DNA from: Phycisphaerales bacterium
Lineage (GTDB): Bacteria > Planctomycetota > Phycisphaerae > UBA1845 > Fen-1342
Reading direction: 5' to 3'
DNA: 54,824 nucleotides
Assembly (NCBI GenBank): GCA_016795025.1
Contig: JAEUIR010000005.1
Span: 1 to 54,824, forward strand
The notes beneath the pieces are model-generated. The model made no database searches. It saw only the letters and a program-made list of their open reading frames with translations, and was not told the origin of the DNA. Shown piece by piece: positions 25,886 to 34,676 of the stretch. Every line of letters begins with the position of its first letter. Position 1 is the first letter of the stretch. Position numbers and translations under genes: made by a program.

Positions 25886-25913
25886 ACTATAGTGAAAAGC
25901 GGTTACGGGTCAA
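25886..25913 (-). promoter_or_regulatory. predicted sigma70-type promoter for the AT-hook protein
   Basis: On the minus strand TTGACC (25913-25908), a 16-base spacer, then TATAGT (25891-25886). Both boxes match consensus at 5 of 6. The leader would be about 60 bases and includes the inverted repeat at 25834-25858. Confidence 0.6.
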
Positions 25914-26066
25914 GACCAGTAAAATACCGATTTTGCCGACTAGACTTCCAAAAGCAATTGGTGCAGCCGCGCGGATGTTGGGAGATGATAGGCGGCGGCG
26001 CCGCGCAGGCGGGAAGAAAAACGCTGCGGCATCTGCGAGCAGAGGAACAACGGCTTTTCGCCGACG

Positions 26067-26489
26067 TCAGAAGCTGTCGTCGCCGGCCGGCATCGCCGGC
26101 GCGGGCGGAGATCCGGCGGCGATCAGTGGCGCGAGCGCAGCGCGAAGCTGCTCCGGAGAGAATGGCTTACGCACAAAGCCGCGTGCGCCCATGCCCAGTA
26201 ATTCCTTGACGCGAACTTCGCTTCCCTCGGTTGAGGCGATCACGACCGGAATGTCGCGCAGGCGGTGGTCTTCCGCCAGGCGTTGGATGAACTGCACCCC
26301 CGTCATGATGGGCATGTTGATGTCCAGCAATACTACGTCGGCCTTTTGCCGCGCAAGCTGCGCGAGAGCCTGTATGCCGTTCCCGGCCTCAATGACCTCA
26401 CCCACGTCCAGACCACTCAGTTGCAGCGACTTGCGAATTACCATGCGCATCGTGGCGGAGTCATCGACAATCAACACGCAAGCAGACAT
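26067..26489 (-). CDS. cheY: CheY-like single-domain response regulator
   Basis: 140 residues, receiver domain only plus a short Pro/Ala tail. Conserved residues: D9/D10, phospho-acceptor D56 (VVLLDINMP), T/S near 88 (IASTEG) and the switch Lys (FVRKPFS). It would take phosphate from CheA and act on a motor or other target. ATG 26489 has GGGAG eight bases upstream; the frame is open to TTG 26507. Last gene of the chemosensory operon, 14 bases after the HDOD stop. Confidence 0.9.
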   Translation of the reverse strand: MSACVLIVDDSATMRMVIRKSLQLSGLDVGEVIEAGNGIQALAQLARQKADVVLLDINMPIMTGVQFIQRLAEDHRLRDIPVVIASTEGSEVRVKELLGMGARGFVRKPFSPEQLRAALAPLIAAGSPPAPAMPAGDDSF

Positions 26490-26503
26490 CGGCCATACTC
26501 CCG

Positions 26504-27352
26504 TCAATGAAACGCTTTTTCGATGGATTTCAACTCGACGATCACTTCGGCGCCGACGGTTTCCAGCGTCGACAGTTTTAATCCCTGACGCTCCATCGCG
26601 GCGCCGTCGATGCGGTAATACATGGCATCGTCTCCGCCGCCGACCCCGATCTGAAGACAGACAATGTCCGCGATGTGAGTCAGATCAACGATCGCATCGT
26701 GCGGTTCGCAGAATTCCGGCTCATGGTGGTAGCGAATCGCGCGCACAATCGCCTCGGGAAGCTCCCAGCGTTCGCCGACGCGCGCCCCGATCTCCGCGTG
26801 CGTGAATCCCAGGATTGACTTCTCCGCCTCGCAGAAACTGACGCCACCCTGCTTCACCAATTCGGCGATCTTCGCATAGTCCGCGCCCACCGACGTATTC
26901 AGAATGATCTTGCCAATGTCATGCAGCAGACCGGCTGTAAACGCTTGGCCAACCTGCTCCCGCGCCAGGCTGCGAGCGAGGCGCTCCACCGCCAATGCGA
27001 CCGCCACGGAGTGCTTCCAAAGCGCGCCGGCCGGAATGCCATAGCCGTCCTGAGAGCTGCCGAGCATCGTGCGGGTGTGCGCGGCCATCACCAGTTGAAA
27101 AATGCGATTTGTTCCGAGCAGCCGCGCGGCATCGGTCACGGACTCGATTTTTCGCATGAGGCCGATCGACGCGGAATTGCAGATTTTCAGAAGCTCGGCT
27201 GTCACGACCGGATCGAACCGAATCACCTCGACCACATCGCGCACCGACGAATCCGGATTGGACAGCAATTGCATCAGGCGCATGCTCGTCATGGGCAGAC
27301 GCGGCAACGCGCTGATTTTTTGGACAATTCGATCGACGGTTGCGGCGGTCAC
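26504..27352 (-). CDS. HDOD-domain signalling protein
   Basis: 282 residues, essentially one HDOD domain (about 15-215, beginning LPRLPMTSMRLMQLLSNPDSS). A His-Asp pair is kept in LLHDIGKI (about 145) and IRYHHEP near 207, although most HDOD proteins are not thought to be hydrolases. HDOD proteins act as regulatory partners in bacterial signalling. Its GTG start overlaps the cheD stop (GTGA), so it belongs to the same operon and probably interacts with the Che proteins (inference). Confidence 0.88.
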   Translation of the reverse strand: MTAATVDRIVQKISALPRLPMTSMRLMQLLSNPDSSVRDVVEVIRFDPVVTAELLKICNSASIGLMRKIESVTDAARLLGTNRIFQLVMAAHTRTMLGSSQDGYGIPAGALWKHSVAVALAVERLARSLAREQVGQAFTAGLLHDIGKIILNTSVGADYAKIAELVKQGGVSFCEAEKSILGFTHAEIGARVGERWELPEAIVRAIRYHHEPEFCEPHDAIVDLTHIADIVCLQIGVGGGDDAMYYRIDGAAMERQGLKLSTLETVGAEVIVELKSIEKAFH

Positions 27353-27828
27353 AGGGCTACCTCCCCTTCGCGCGTTTTCAACATAACTTCGCCCGACGAG
27401 ACATTCAGCTTCAGTGTGCGGCTTACGTTGCCCCCGACGTCCTCGGAGGCGATCAGCACGTTGTTTTTCCAGAATATCTTGCGCAAGGCGAGGTAATTGC
27501 GTTTGCCGATATTGAATATGCCCTTTTCATCGAGCAGTTGCGCGCCGCCCGCCACCCTCACCACCAGCCGTTCCTTGGCCGCGCCTAGCTGATACGCGGA
27601 TTTGAACAGCAACGGCACTCCGGTGTCGCAGAACATCGCCGGAGACGCCTTGGCCTTCTCGGGCGACAAGCTGGCCTCAGGCAGCATGAAATGCAACAGA
27701 CCGCCGACGTGCGCTTGGGGATCCCAGATCGTCACGCCGATGCAACTACCCAGCGAGAACGTCACCAGGTTGGCATCCGCATCGTTGGACACGGCCAAAT
27801 CCGCAATGTCGACCACCACTTGATTCAT
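27349..27828 (-). CDS. cheD: CheD chemoreceptor glutamine deamidase
   Basis: 159 residues. CheD deamidates Gln side chains in chemoreceptors and binds CheC-type phosphatases. The catalytic triad is in place with the same spacing as in Thermotoga CheD: T23, C29 (FSLGSCIGV) and H46 (GGLLHFMLP). The C-terminal half has the usual RVAGGAQLLD and IGKRN strands. No chemoreceptor or CheC gene lies nearby, so its substrate is encoded elsewhere. 116 bases separate it from cheW upstream. Confidence 0.92.
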   Translation of the reverse strand: MNQVVVDIADLAVSNDADANLVTFSLGSCIGVTIWDPQAHVGGLLHFMLPEASLSPEKAKASPAMFCDTGVPLLFKSAYQLGAAKERLVVRVAGGAQLLDEKGIFNIGKRNYLALRKIFWKNNVLIASEDVGGNVSRTLKLNVSSGEVMLKTREGEVAL

Positions 27829-27944
27829 ATCGCGACCGCTTCTCTCCCCAACGCGGGCGGAAAATTCGTGCCTGCGGGGCGAGCCGCTGCTCGATCATCG
27901 TCGAGGCACCGCTCATCCCCGCACAATTGTCGAGCGCCAACGTG

Positions 27945-28460
27945 CTAGTCGCCGTCCTTTTGACCTTCCATTTCGGACAGCATCGCGAGTTCCTCGGCCG
28001 TGAGCACCTGATCGATGTCGAGAAGAATCTTGACTTGTTCCTTCACCTTGCCCATTCCGAGAATAAAGCTCGTGTCGACCGCGACGCCAAGCGGCGGCGG
28101 CGGGTCGATCTGCGCGGCGTCGATGTCGAGCACCTCCTGAACGGTGTCGACGATGATGCCCATGAGATTTCCCACATCGACGACGATGGTGCAGGTTTGC
28201 TCGGTATACTCGGCTGCGGGCATGCCGAATTTCAAGCGCAGGTCAACCACGGGGATGACCTTTCCGCGCAGGTTGATGACGCCTTTCATGTAATGCGGCA
28301 TCTGCGGAACGGCCGTGATGTCCATCAGGCCGATGATCTCGCGCACTTTCAGAATCTCGACGCCGTATTCCTCGCCGGCCAAGCTGAAGGTAAGGTACTT
28401 TCCGCCCTTTGTGTTTTGTGAAATCTTGCGCGGCTGAACCGCTTGAAGCGTCGTGCTCAT
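27945..28460 (-). CDS. cheW: CheW chemotaxis coupling protein
   Basis: 171 residues, single CheW domain (about 22-160): YLTFSLAGEEYGVEILKVREII, PHYMKGVINLRGKVIPVVDLRLKFG, and ILGMGKVKEQVKILLDID. It joins chemoreceptors to the CheA kinase. ATG 28460 has GGAG nine bases upstream; the frame is open to 28550. A short charged tail (EMEGQKDGD) closes the protein. Confidence 0.94.
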   Translation of the reverse strand: MSTTLQAVQPRKISQNTKGGKYLTFSLAGEEYGVEILKVREIIGLMDITAVPQMPHYMKGVINLRGKVIPVVDLRLKFGMPAAEYTEQTCTIVVDVGNLMGIIVDTVQEVLDIDAAQIDPPPPLGVAVDTSFILGMGKVKEQVKILLDIDQVLTAEELAMLSEMEGQKDGD

Positions 28461-28558
28461 CTGCCATTTCTCCTGCAAGCTTTGACCATTCCGCGATGCT
28501 CCACGCACCGTATCGGCCGGCCCCCGGTTGACGCAGGGCGCAATTCCCAACTCATCGA

Positions 28559-30862
28559 CTATCCAACCGTTGACAACTGCTCCTCGTTCGCGGCCAGCGA
28601 GGATATGAGTCTGACACCGTCGTTGCCGCCGGATCGGGCGCCGCCTTTCGCCGCGCCCGCTTGATGCGAATTGTGCAGGCGCAGCAAGCCGGTCGGCTCG
28701 AGAATCAACCCGACGCGACCGTCGCCCAGGATCGCCGCGCCGGACACACCTCGGATTTGCTTGAAGCGCTCTCCGAGCGTCTTGATCACAACCTGTTGTT
28801 GGCCGATGAGCTCATCCACCACCAGCCCCATCTTCTGCCCTTCGCATTGACAGATGACGACAAGCGACTCGCATGGATTTACATGATCGGTGTAGCCGAA
28901 CAGCGGCCCAAGCCCGACGATCGGATAGAGTTCCCCACGCACCATCAGCATTTCGCCGTGTCGCTGAACGAGGTGAATCTGGTCAGGTGTCGGGCGCAGC
29001 GAGCGCTCGATCATGATCGTCGGAATGATGAGCCGTTCGGAGCCGACGCGAACCAGCATTCCATCAATGATCGCGAGCGTGAGAGGCAGGCGAATCAGAA
29101 ACGTCGTGCCCTTGCCTTCCTCGGATTGAATCTCGATCTTGCCCCGCAATTGCTCGACATTCCGCCGCACGACGTCCATGCCAACGCCCCGGCCGGATAT
29201 GTCAGTGATTTTCTCCGCGGTCGAGAACCCGGCTTCCATGATCAACGAGTAAACCTGCTGATCGGTGAGTTGGTCGTTGGCGCTGACCAGGCCGCGTTCG
29301 ATCCCTTTGGCGAGAAGCTTTGCTCGATTCAGGCCGCGACCGTCATCGCGAATCTCAATGACGATGCTGTCGCCCTGATGGTAGGCGTCGAGCGCCACCG
29401 TGCCCTGCTCTGATTTTCCGACTTTGCGGCGATCTTCCGGCGGTTCGATGCCGTGATCCACGGAGTTGCGGACCATGTGAACCAGCGGGTCGGAGATCTG
29501 CTGAATCACCGTCTTGTCCAGCTCCGTCTCCTCGCCGTCGATGCGCAGTTCGACATCCTTGCCGGCCTTGCGCCCCACATCGCGCACGAGACGCTTCATT
29601 TTCTGAAACGTGGGACCAATGGGCACCATTCGCATGCTCATCGCGCATTCCTGAATCTCACGCACGATCTTGGCCACGTGCGTCACATTGCGCGTCAATC
29701 CTTCGTCGGTGCGCACAACCTGATTCAGATTCACCATTGTCTGCGCGATCACTAGCTCGCCGACCCAATCGATCAACTGATCCAGCTTGGCCGTGTCAAT
29801 GCGAAGCGAAGCGTCGGCCGATTGTTTCGCAGACTCTGATTGCGCCGCTGATTCCGGGTGCGGGGCTGCGCCGGGCGTGGCCGGTGCGGCGGCCGGTTCG
29901 TCGCTTGACGCGGCGCCTTTCGCGGACTGCCGCCCGTCGCTCTCGACAAGCTGGCCGGCGGCGGCGAGCCTGAGACGGCCGATCAGCCCGGTGATTTCGG
30001 GCTGTGGCACGGGTTTCCCATCCGGCGTTCCGAGATATCCCGCGATCGATGCGATCTGCTGTTTCAGCGCGTCGCACGCGGCGAAGAACAGGTCCACCGT
30101 TGTCGGTGTAATGTTCAATTCGGCGCGGCGGGCAAGGTCGAGAATCGTTTCGACTTCGTGGGCCGTGCGGTTGATGTCGCGCAGATTCAGAAAACCCGCG
30201 ATGCCCTTGATGGTGTGAATGGGGCGAAATAGTTCATTGATTTTGGACAGGTCGGTCGGATCGCGCTCGACATCCAGGAGCGCCGCTTCGATCGCATCCA
30301 TGTGCTCGCGAGCCTCATCCACGAAACCAGTCAGGTGCTCGCGCTCGTCCATGTCAAGAATCAGCGGCTCGCTGACATATGCGTCGTCTTCGGCCTTCGG
30401 CTGCGCGGCAACCGGCGCGGGCTTGGCGACCGGCGGCGGAGCCATCCCCGGCGCTGCCGGGGCGATTTTGCGCGGCGCGGCGCTGTCGAGTCCAGCGCAA
30501 CGGCGAAACTTGGGCTCGAGTTCATCGGCCGCCGTTGTCTGGTTTTGATCGAGGATCGCGCCAAAAGCCGCCAGCGCGGATGGAAAGAGCGCAAGCCCGG
30601 TGGCGATGTCAGCGGCCTCGTCGAGGATCACTTTCTCAACAAATGTACCAACGGCTCGGGCCAATCGCGCGAGCGCGGCTCTTGCCTCCGGCTCGGCAAC
30701 ATCATCGGGCGGAGCTTGCAGAATTTCGCAGCAGGAGTGCATCTGCGCGAGCAGGCCAAGGTGGTTCTGATCCGGCCGCTGCGCACAGTGGTCGCTAAAC
30801 TGGCTCAAAGCCGCGCGAACCTGATCGACCGTGTAATTCTGATTTCGAAGTTGATTGGTCAT
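28559..30862 (-). CDS. cheA: CheA histidine kinase
   Basis: 767 residues from ATG 30862. Order of parts: an unusual helical N-terminal region (1-115) without match to the known CheA domains, an Ala/Pro linker (125-160), the HPt domain (about 170-290) with phospho-accepting H216 in FRPIHTIKGIAGF, a Pro/Ala/Ser linker, dimerisation helices, the HATPase domain (N box HMVRNSVDHGIE, G boxes DDGRGLN and GRGVGMDVV), and a CheW-like domain. It phosphorylates itself and then CheY. First gene of the operon. The frame is open to TTG 31045, but that extension looks like non-coding sequence; the SD at 30862 is weak, so the start is moderately sure. Confidence 0.93.
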   Translation of the reverse strand: MTNQLRNQNYTVDQVRAALSQFSDHCAQRPDQNHLGLLAQMHSCCEILQAPPDDVAEPEARAALARLARAVGTFVEKVILDEAADIATGLALFPSALAAFGAILDQNQTTAADELEPKFRRCAGLDSAAPRKIAPAAPGMAPPPVAKPAPVAAQPKAEDDAYVSEPLILDMDEREHLTGFVDEAREHMDAIEAALLDVERDPTDLSKINELFRPIHTIKGIAGFLNLRDINRTAHEVETILDLARRAELNITPTTVDLFFAACDALKQQIASIAGYLGTPDGKPVPQPEITGLIGRLRLAAAGQLVESDGRQSAKGAASSDEPAAAPATPGAAPHPESAAQSESAKQSADASLRIDTAKLDQLIDWVGELVIAQTMVNLNQVVRTDEGLTRNVTHVAKIVREIQECAMSMRMVPIGPTFQKMKRLVRDVGRKAGKDVELRIDGEETELDKTVIQQISDPLVHMVRNSVDHGIEPPEDRRKVGKSEQGTVALDAYHQGDSIVIEIRDDGRGLNRAKLLAKGIERGLVSANDQLTDQQVYSLIMEAGFSTAEKITDISGRGVGMDVVRRNVEQLRGKIEIQSEEGKGTTFLIRLPLTLAIIDGMLVRVGSERLIIPTIMIERSLRPTPDQIHLVQRHGEMLMVRGELYPIVGLGPLFGYTDHVNPCESLVVICQCEGQKMGLVVDELIGQQQVVIKTLGERFKQIRGVSGAAILGDGRVGLILEPTGLLRLHNSHQAGAAKGGARSGGNDGVRLISSLAANEEQLSTVG

Positions 30863-31169
30863 GGCGCTCACTTTGACACGCGAATCGGCGCTCTCGCTTT
30901 GCGGAAACGCAGGGCCGTTTTTGTCCCCGTCTTGCGGCTTCGTCGTACCGCCGGCATCGACTACTGCCAAAGGTGTATCGGATGTTTGTCCACGAGGTTT
31001 CGCTAGCGGAGAACACGAGAGAAAATCCGTGATTTTTCCGCGCAAGGGTTGTGTGGCGACGGAATCGCCGGCCGCGCGAAATTACGCTTTTGGCGAAAAG
31101 TGCGCTTGGGCACGCAGGGTGATCGTGATGGGCCGGACCAATCGAGTGCTGATAATGTGAAGAACCTGA
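30863..31169. other. 307-base space upstream of cheA
   Basis: No gene is supported here. It is the leader and promoter region of the minus-strand che operon and also the 3' flank of the cupredoxin gene. I could not find a convincing sigma70 promoter. A small hairpin GGCGA-CGGAA-TCGCC lies near 31055-31069. Confidence 0.5.
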
Positions 31170-31583
31170 CTATGGTTCAACAATCACCAGCGCGTCGCGC
31201 ATGGAAGGCATCGAATCGTGTGGACGGCAATAATATCTAAATTCGCCAACTTCATTGAATAGGTGTTCAAAGCCATCGTTGATGGCCAGCAAGCCGGAGT
31301 CGAACAGGGAGCCGGCGTCGGCGTCTTCGGGACTGCCGCTTGTCACGGTGTGATCGAACACATCGAGATTCAGCCAGCGCACGGTTTGGCCGGCGCTGAT
31401 GCGGATGATTTTGTCGTTGAATTCGAAGTTGATGATATCCACATCAACAATTGGCCCATCGCCGCGATGGTCGATCACGTCAACAGTGCCGCCGGAATCG
31501 CCGTCTGCGGGGCAGCCGCCGAGCATACCGATCGCCGCGACGAAAATTCCGCAAAGCAGAGCATGGAGCGGAACCTTCATCAT
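31170..31583 (-). CDS. amicyanin/plastocyanin-like cupredoxin lipoprotein
   Basis: 137 residues. Signal peptide with lipobox LGGC (Cys 24), then a cupredoxin beta-sandwich of about 90 residues. All four type 1 copper ligands are visible: H78 (FDHTVTSG), C119, H122 and M125 (YYCRPHDSM). The C-x2-H-x2-M spacing is that of amicyanin. A lipid-anchored electron carrier facing out of the cytoplasm is expected. It follows the sugar dehydrogenase gene by 19 bases on the same strand, so it could take electrons from it (inference). Confidence 0.88.
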   Translation of the reverse strand: MMKVPLHALLCGIFVAAIGMLGGCPADGDSGGTVDVIDHRGDGPIVDVDIINFEFNDKIIRISAGQTVRWLNLDVFDHTVTSGSPEDADAGSLFDSGLLAINDGFEHLFNEVGEFRYYCRPHDSMPSMRDALVIVEP

Positions 31584-31602
31584 GCTTTCCTGTTGTCAAT
31601 GT

Positions 31603-33024
31603 TCACTGCTGCTCACCTGGAACGAGGCGGTACACCTTCCCGGTAGCACCGGTCAAACCCAGCACCTCGCGCGTTAGCAGCAGGATTTCGCCTTCTGAAT
31701 CCAGGCCGATTCCAGCGAGGTATTCGCCCAGCCGCCCGCCCGCACGATTGGTGAATGGAAGCTCCTCAACCGACCAGACGCCAGCCCCGTTTTCGCTGGC
31801 CACATACATGCGCCCGCCCCCTGTCAGGAATCCCTGGCTCCAGTCGCCAAAGACGTATTGGCCGTTCAGCGCGAAGAGTGTGGGCCCGCGATAGACGTGG
31901 CCTCCAATGACGGATAGCCCAATGAGTTCCGCACCCGAATCTGGATGTCCATATGCGATAATCGGTTCGATGAGCGGCGCGCCGTTGAGCGCGGTGGATG
32001 AGCAGCTTGCCAGCGGTGTGGCGTTGTTGGTCTTGTCGAAGCACACATCGCCTTCGCGGATGTTCCAGCCGAAGTTACCGCCCTTGACGACGATATCCAC
32101 TTCCTCGCGCAGTCCCTGGCCGACGTCGCCGGCAAAGAGGCGTTGAGCGCCGCCACGATCAAACGCGAATCGATACGGATTGCGAAACCCGTATGCCCAG
32201 ATTTCGCCCCGGGCCGACGCGTTGCTCGCGAATGGGTTGTCCGCGGGGATGCCATAGGGTGAGCCGGAATCAACGTCGATTCGGAGAATTTTGCCGAGCA
32301 GGTTCGACAAATCCTGCGCGTTTCCGATCACGTCGCTGTGCCCCAGGCCGGTGTCGTTTGAGCCGCCGCCATCGCCCGTGGCGATGTACAGGAAGTTGTC
32401 CGGCCCGAATTCGATCTCACCGCCCTTATGATTGGGTTGGGGCTGGCCGATGTGCAGAAAAATCCGCTCTGAATCGGCAGCGGCGAGATTGGCGTCGGCC
32501 GACACCGTGAACTCCGACACGCGTGTTTCGGAGTCGAACGACTGATCCACGCCGGCGCTTTTGGGAGCGCTGTAGTAGACAAAGAAACGCCCGTTGTTGG
32601 CGTAGTTGGGATGAAACGCCAGGCCGAGCAACCCGCGTTCGTCAAACGCGCTGTTCAGCGGAGCCATGCGGTCGCGCAGATCGAGAAACGGCGCGTCGAG
32701 CAGCGTCCCATTGCCATCAATAATGCGGATGACGCCAATCTGATCCACGACAAACAAGCGACGCGTGTCATCCTGAGGCGAAAGCGCATCGACCGGCGCG
32801 ACCAGACCCTCAGCCAGCAACTGAAGCGCGACGCCGTCGTTCGCGCTATTGTCGTTTCCGTTCTCGTTCGAATTGATGTTTTCGTTGCCATTTTGATTGC
32901 CCGCGCCCAGGAGCAATTCGAGCAGGCCACAACCGGTCACCGTCGTTAGCAGGATTGCACCGGTTGTCAGCCACGCGATCAAACGAACACGGACAATCGA
33001 TCGGGGTAAAGCGCTTGTGCGCAC
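31603..33024 (-). CDS. PQQ-dependent sugar dehydrogenase-like lipoprotein (Glucose/Sorbosone dehydrogenase family)
   Basis: 473 residues from GTG 33024, which has GGAGG eight bases upstream; an open extension to 33057 lacks an SD. Signal peptide ends in lipobox TVTGC; an Asn/Gly/Glu-rich linker (NQNGNENINSNENGNDNS) tethers a six-bladed propeller. Family motifs: GLLGLAFHPNY, NHKGGEIEFGPDNFLYIATG, GKILRID, EIWAYGFRNPYRFAFD and GGNFGWNIREGD. Members oxidise aldoses with PQQ or bind sugars without catalysis. Cofactor use and substrate are not provable here. Likely in one operon with the cupredoxin downstream. Confidence 0.87.
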   Translation of the reverse strand: MRTSALPRSIVRVRLIAWLTTGAILLTTVTGCGLLELLLGAGNQNGNENINSNENGNDNSANDGVALQLLAEGLVAPVDALSPQDDTRRLFVVDQIGVIRIIDGNGTLLDAPFLDLRDRMAPLNSAFDERGLLGLAFHPNYANNGRFFVYYSAPKSAGVDQSFDSETRVSEFTVSADANLAAADSERIFLHIGQPQPNHKGGEIEFGPDNFLYIATGDGGGSNDTGLGHSDVIGNAQDLSNLLGKILRIDVDSGSPYGIPADNPFASNASARGEIWAYGFRNPYRFAFDRGGAQRLFAGDVGQGLREEVDIVVKGGNFGWNIREGDVCFDKTNNATPLASCSSTALNGAPLIEPIIAYGHPDSGAELIGLSVIGGHVYRGPTLFALNGQYVFGDWSQGFLTGGGRMYVASENGAGVWSVEELPFTNRAGGRLGEYLAGIGLDSEGEILLLTREVLGLTGATGKVYRLVPGEQQ

Positions 33025-33122
33025 GAATGTGTCCTCCGATGACTCGCGCAATATCACTTGGCCATCAAAATCGCACGCGCCGGATCGCCGGCTCGCGAAT
33101 AACCAGCTCTGCCCGCCGGTCG

Positions 33123-34424
33123 CTATTTCTTCGGCTCTTGCTGATCGTTGGTGGAACCGTCGGCCTTGGCAGGAAGCGTACGAGCGACCGACTTGATCGG
33201 CAGCGGAAGCTCGCTTTTGTCCGCGTTGCGTTTCTGCACAGTCGAAGGCAATCGCTCCAGCCGACGGTTCATTTGATAAAACAACCGCTCAAGCTCCGCG
33301 TCGTGCTTGGCGACGACATCCTGCTCGACTTTCGCGCGATCTTCGGCCGAAACCGACGTATGGCCGCGCAGCGCCGCCAGGCGCTGCGTGTGCTTGCGTT
33401 CAAGTTGATCGACGCGCGGCTTTACGGCGTCGTGAATCGACCAGGCGCGATCCTGCTGACCGGCATCGAGCCCGAATTTCCTGATAAATGCTGAAACGTA
33501 GCGCGCCCACGGATCAGTGGGTTCGGAGCGAGTCGCCACCGGCTTTTCGGCTTTTGTCGCCTTCTCTGTGGTCACGGACGACGATTCCGGCTTTTCCGGC
33601 GTTGGTGCCGTCGAGCCGGAAGCCTCGGCCGCGCGGCGGTTTGCGTTTCTGTCGGTTTCAGCCGAGGCCGTTTCAGCGGCGCGGCGTTGCTCGCCGGACG
33701 TTTGGATCGGGTCGCGTTCAAGCCCCCAGTCCGACGCGGTCCAATTTCCGGCCGCCCATTGCTCGCGCATCTCGCCCATGCGGTTGAGCCGATGATTGGC
33801 AGCGTCCAGATCGGTGGAAGCGATCTTCATCTGCTGTTCATCGAGATGCTGCATGAATTCCTTGGCCACGATATTCACGCGCCGCCGGCCGTCCTCGAAT
33901 ACCGGCGCGGCGATTTCCGCCCAGCGGGCCACCTGGTCGGCGGTGAAAGGCTCCCCGGCCGCGCGAGTCTGGATGGCTTCCATCGCGTACTGCATGATTC
34001 GACCGGAATGCTGCTGCATCATTCCGGTCGACTCGCGAATCAGCGTCTTGCGGAGCATCTTTTCCTGCTGCTCGTCGAGCATGTACCGATCGCTGAGCAT
34101 TCCGACCATGGTGTCGAACCGCTCCTGCATCTGGAATGGAGGTATAGCCTCAACGGTACGGATCAGATCGAGCGAGAACTGATCCGCCTCGCTGGTCCAA
34201 CCGTTGCGCTCGAAGACGGTCTCCATCGCCGTCATCATTTGCTCATAATTTTCCTCCCACGGCCCGAGCGATTGGACGGCCTTGAGCATCTTGCCGATGT
34301 TTTCGAGAAATGCGGGCTGTCCGCGGGCGGGCTCCACCGGGCGTTCGTCGGTGCGGGGCAGATCGTCCTGGGCAAAAGCGGCTGTCGATAGTGCGAGCAA
34401 GGCGAGGCAACAAACGCGCTTCAT
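33123..34424 (-). CDS. exported helical protein of unknown function
   Basis: 433 residues from ATG 34424. Signal peptide (about 1-19, VCCLALLALSTAAFAQ). The mature protein is strongly helical and rich in Met, Gln, Glu and Arg, with a first helical part (about 35-220, many QQ/EM patterns such as EQQEKMLRKTLI), a disordered Ala/Thr/Glu/Lys linker (about 235-305), and a second helical part (305-400) containing a coiled-coil-like VDQLERKHTQRLAALRG. The QxxxM-type helices recall Spy/CpxP-type periplasmic proteins, but that is only a resemblance. About 100 bases upstream of the sugar dehydrogenase gene on the same strand. Confidence 0.7.
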   Translation of the reverse strand: MKRVCCLALLALSTAAFAQDDLPRTDERPVEPARGQPAFLENIGKMLKAVQSLGPWEENYEQMMTAMETVFERNGWTSEADQFSLDLIRTVEAIPPFQMQERFDTMVGMLSDRYMLDEQQEKMLRKTLIRESTGMMQQHSGRIMQYAMEAIQTRAAGEPFTADQVARWAEIAAPVFEDGRRRVNIVAKEFMQHLDEQQMKIASTDLDAANHRLNRMGEMREQWAAGNWTASDWGLERDPIQTSGEQRRAAETASAETDRNANRRAAEASGSTAPTPEKPESSSVTTEKATKAEKPVATRSEPTDPWARYVSAFIRKFGLDAGQQDRAWSIHDAVKPRVDQLERKHTQRLAALRGHTSVSAEDRAKVEQDVVAKHDAELERLFYQMNRRLERLPSTVQKRNADKSELPLPIKSVARTLPAKADGSTNDQQEPKK

Positions 34425-34676
34425 TCGCGGGGTTCCGAGGGTCGGTGCGAGCGGCGCGAACGGGCGCACAACGTGTGCGAAACCGGTCGCGGGCCGGACC
34501 GACAGGATTCAGAATTGTATTGTGTTCGGCCCCCAAATGCGATTCAACGGGGCGCGAGAATTCGCCCACGGTGGCCGAAACCGCCGATCTTTCGTAGGAT
34601 GCAGCACGAATTCGCCGCTCGGGCCGAGCGCGAATCGGGCGTTCATCGACCGGCTTTCCAAACGGAGTATCGACGC

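Noticed and set aside
30863-31045. Longer CheA starting at TTG 31045
   Set aside because: The added 61 residues are low-complexity and unlike any CheA; no SD before the TTG.
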